Source: a bacterium
GTDB taxonomy: Bacteria; Bacillota; Clostridia; Christensenellales; CAG-138
Direction: 5' to 3'
Length of the DNA stretch: 24,440 bases
NCBI GenBank assembly: GCA_029218485.1
Contig: JAQXRK010000137.1
Coordinates: 1-24,440, forward strand
A program made the translations under genes and the position numbers. Below the pieces are notes generated by a model. The model was not told the origin of the DNA. It saw only the letters and a program-made list of their open reading frames with translations, and made no database searches. This document shows, one piece after another, positions 22,400 through 24,440 of this stretch (the stretch's first letter is position 1; each line of letters begins with the position of its first letter).

Positions 22400-23848
22400 T
22401 TACGCGGTATAGGTGGAGGCAGAGGTGCTGCCGCCATGGCCCGTCCAGTTGGTGTGGAAGAACTCGCCGCGCGGTGCGTCGAGCCGCTCATAGGTGTGCG
22501 CGCCGAAGTAGTCGCGCTGCGCCTGCAGGAGGTTCTGCGGCAGCTTCTCGGTGGTGTAGCCGTCGAAATAGGACAGCGCCGAGGAGAACGCGGGCATCGG
22601 GATGCCGTGCTTAACGGCCTCGGCCACGACGTTGCGCCATGCGGGCACCAGACCCTTGACCGTCTCTCCGAAGTACGGGTCGAGCAGCAGGTTCTGCAGT
22701 TCGGGGTCCTTGTCATAGGCTTCCTTGATCTTGCCGAGGAACACCGAGCGGATGATGCAGCCGCCGCGCCACATGAGCGCGATGCCGCCGTAGTTCAGGT
22801 TCCAGCCGTAGGTCTTGGCAGCCGCGCGCATGAGGGTATAGCCCTGCGCGTAGGAGATGATCTTGGAGGCGTACAGCGCCTTGCGGATGTCCTCGATAAA
22901 CGCGGCGCGGTCGCAGTCGATCTTCGTGTCCGCCTTCGGGAAGACCTTGGCGGCTTCCACGCGCTCGGCCTTCATCGCGGAGAGGCAGCGGGCGAACACC
23001 GCTTCGCCGATCAGCGTCAGCGGCACGCCCTCGTCGAGCGCCGCGATGCCGGTCCACTTGCCGGTGCCCTTCTGGCCGGCGGTGTCGAGGATCTTGTTGA
23101 CGATCGGCTCGCCGTCGGTATCCTTGTAGGCGAGGATGTCGCGCGTGATCTCGATGAGGTAGCTGTCCAGCTCCGTCTCGTTCCACGCCTTGAACACCTC
23201 GTGCATCTCATCGGCCGTCATGCCGAGACCGTCGCGCATGAGCTGATAGGCTTCGCAGATGAGCTGCATGTCGCCGTACTCGATGCCGTTGTGCACCATC
23301 TTGACAAAGTGGCCTGCGCCGTTCTCGCCGACCCACTCGCAGCAGGGGGAACCATCCTCCACCTTGGCACAGATCGCCTGGAACACGTCCTTGACGTGCG
23401 GCCACGCTGCCGGGGAGCCGCCGGGCATCATGGACGGGCCCTTAAGCGCGCCCTCTTCGCCGCCGGACACGCCGGTGCCGACATACAGCAGGCCCTTGGA
23501 TTCCACATACTGCGTTCTGCGGATGGTATCCGGGAAGTGGCTGTTGCCGCCGTCGATGAGAATATCGCCCTCCTCGAGCAGCGGGATGAGCGTGTCGATC
23601 AGCGCGTCGACCGCTGCGCCGGCCTTGACCATCATCATGACGCGGCGGGGTTTCTTCAGGTTGGCCACGAGCTCCTCGAGGGAGTAGGTGCCGATGATGT
23701 TCTTGCCCTTGGCGCGCCCTTCGACGAAGTTCTGCACCTTGGAGGTCGTGCGGTTGTACACCGCAACGGTGAAGCCCTTGGACTCCATATTCATCACGAG
23801 GTTCTCGCCCATAACGGCAAGTCCGATCAGACCAATATCCGCTTTCAT
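22400..23848 (-). CDS. gnd: 6-phosphogluconate dehydrogenase, decarboxylating
   Basis: 482 residues, the length of the dimeric Gnd form. It oxidises 6-phosphogluconate to ribulose 5-phosphate and CO2, reducing NADP+ in the cytoplasm. The dinucleotide motif is IGLIGLAVMGENL (5-17); the substrate site includes LIDGGNSHFPDT (97-108), GTGVSGGEEGALKGPSMMPG (124-143) and FVKMVHNGIEYGDMQLI (181-197), with the catalytic pair Lys183 and Glu190. The C-terminal helices carry GTGKWT and YGGIALMWRGGCIIRSVFL. Start: ATG 23848 has AGGAG at spacing 7; the 44 upstream codons are not family-like. It is the second gene of a leftward sugar-acid set, 165 bp after the kinase. Confidence 0.97.
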   Translation of the reverse strand: MKADIGLIGLAVMGENLVMNMESKGFTVAVYNRTTSKVQNFVEGRAKGKNIIGTYSLEELVANLKKPRRVMMMVKAGAAVDALIDTLIPLLEEGDILIDGGNSHFPDTIRRTQYVESKGLLYVGTGVSGGEEGALKGPSMMPGGSPAAWPHVKDVFQAICAKVEDGSPCCEWVGENGAGHFVKMVHNGIEYGDMQLICEAYQLMRDGLGMTADEMHEVFKAWNETELDSYLIEITRDILAYKDTDGEPIVNKILDTAGQKGTGKWTGIAALDEGVPLTLIGEAVFARCLSAMKAERVEAAKVFPKADTKIDCDRAAFIEDIRKALYASKIISYAQGYTLMRAAAKTYGWNLNYGGIALMWRGGCIIRSVFLGKIKEAYDKDPELQNLLLDPYFGETVKGLVPAWRNVVAEAVKHGIPMPAFSSALSYFDGYTTEKLPQNLLQAQRDYFGAHTYERLDAPRGEFFHTNWTGHGGSTSASTYTA

Positions 23849-24013
23849 TGCTATTCTCCTATTCATTATTATTCTTCTTTTTCTTTCAGCCAAAAAAAAG
23901 GAAGCCAAAAGAAGACGAACGGGATTGCGGGAAGCGCGCGAAGGCGTGCCCTCGCCCCTCCCCATGCGCCGGTGCCTCATCGGCCGGCTCTCTTTTCCGG
24001 CAGGGAGCGCCGC

Positions 24014-24440
24014 TCAGCGCTTGACGCGGGCGTTGCCGCTCCAGACCGCCCAGACCTGCTCCTCATCGGCCGGCTGCGCATAGTCGTTGAGCATCGTGGT
24101 GGCGAGCACGCCGGTCGCCCAACCGAAGTGCAGGCAGTCCTCAGCGTTCCAGCCCTTCAGGATGGCATACAGCAGGCCGCCGACGAACCCATCGCCGCCG
24201 CCGATGCGGTCGAGCACCTGAATCGGGCGCGGCTCGGCAACATGCCACTCGCCGTCGCGCAGCAGGATGGCGCCCCAGAGATGCTCGTTGGCGCTGACGA
24301 CCTGGCGGAGCGTGGTCGCAAACGTCGTCGCATTCGGATACTCCTTCTGGACGCGCAGGATCATCTCCTTAAAGCTGTCGATCTTCGCAGCCAGATCCTT
24401 GCCGCCGGCTTCCGGTCCCTGCACGCCGAGGCAGAGCTGG
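24014..24440 (-). CDS. kdgK: PfkB-family sugar kinase, 2-keto-3-deoxygluconate kinase type (C-terminal part)
   Basis: About 141 C-terminal residues are visible; the start lies beyond the right edge. The PfkB signature 2 is clear: VLDRIGGGDGFVGGLLYAIL, where the Asp of GGGD is the catalytic base and the glycines form the anion hole. This spelling, together with the tail ATGVLATTMLNDYAQPADEE, is typical of 2-dehydro-3-deoxygluconate kinases, which phosphorylate KDG to KDPG using ATP. Substrate assignment rests on resemblance and on the neighbouring gnd and LarA-family genes. The N-terminal PfkB part with the sugar-binding lid is not visible. Confidence 0.82.
   Translation of the reverse strand, partial: QLCLGVQGPEAGGKDLAAKIDSFKEMILRVQKEYPNATTFATTLRQVVSANEHLWGAILLRDGEWHVAEPRPIQVLDRIGGGDGFVGGLLYAILKGWNAEDCLHFGWATGVLATTMLNDYAQPADEEQVWAVWSGNARVKR

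Overview
The window looks like a chromosomal segment of a high-GC member of the Clostridia (Firmicutes), though no rRNA or marker gene fixes the taxonomy. The reasons are the gene order prmA-rsmE-mtaB, sigma-A type promoters, strong GGAGG ribosome-binding sites, and Gram-positive envelope proteins: a NlpC/P60 hydrolase with four peptidoglycan-binding repeats, an L,D-transpeptidase with SH3 domains, a CDP-glycerol transferase-like enzyme and a YitT protein. Most of the window is GC-rich. A clearly AT-richer island with different codon use lies at about 2.83-10.75 kb.

Layout. (1) 1-2151, minus: an overlapping housekeeping operon, prmA, rsmE and mtaB (mtaB runs off the left edge). Its sigma-A promoter lies so close to the prmA ATG that the mRNA may be leaderless. 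(2) 2.2-2.76 kb: GC-rich intergenic DNA made of degenerate repeats. (3) 2.83-10.75 kb: the foreign island. It holds a broken tyrosine integrase, a DUF4143-type ATPase with two offsetting frameshifts, an intact large multi-spanning membrane protein, a truncated GT2 gene joined to a second broken tyrosine recombinase, an intact GT2 glycosyltransferase, an intact CDP-glycerol transferase-like gene, and a truncated parA. A shared 13-bp sequence lies just outside the integrase remnant and just outside the parA remnant. That fits the skeleton of a decayed integrative element whose cargo is surface-glycopolymer genes. (4) 10.9 kb: a tRNA-Arg(CCU)-like gene with an odd anticodon loop, followed by a terminator. 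(5) 11.2-12.5 kb, plus: a two-gene membrane-protein operon (HdeD-like, CmpB-like). (6) 12.7-16.0 kb, minus: a double EamA transporter with a long Ala/Pro linker, then an M29 aminopeptidase gene overlapping a YitT gene. (7) 16.5-20.8 kb, plus: an MreB-family gene followed by a NlpC/P60 hydrolase and a secreted L,D-transpeptidase, which form a cell-wall block. (8) 20.97-24.44 kb, minus: a sugar-acid block with a 2-keto-3-deoxygluconate-type kinase (cut by the right edge), gnd, and a LarA-family nickel-pincer enzyme with all the key residues I could place.

How they fit together. Blocks 1, 5 and 6 look like ordinary chromosomal functions. Block 7 suggests coordinated wall synthesis and cutting guided by an MreB paralogue. 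Block 8 suggests sugar-acid catabolism in which the LarA homologue could epimerise a sugar acid rather than lactate. I see no CRISPR array, no restriction system and no intact transposase.
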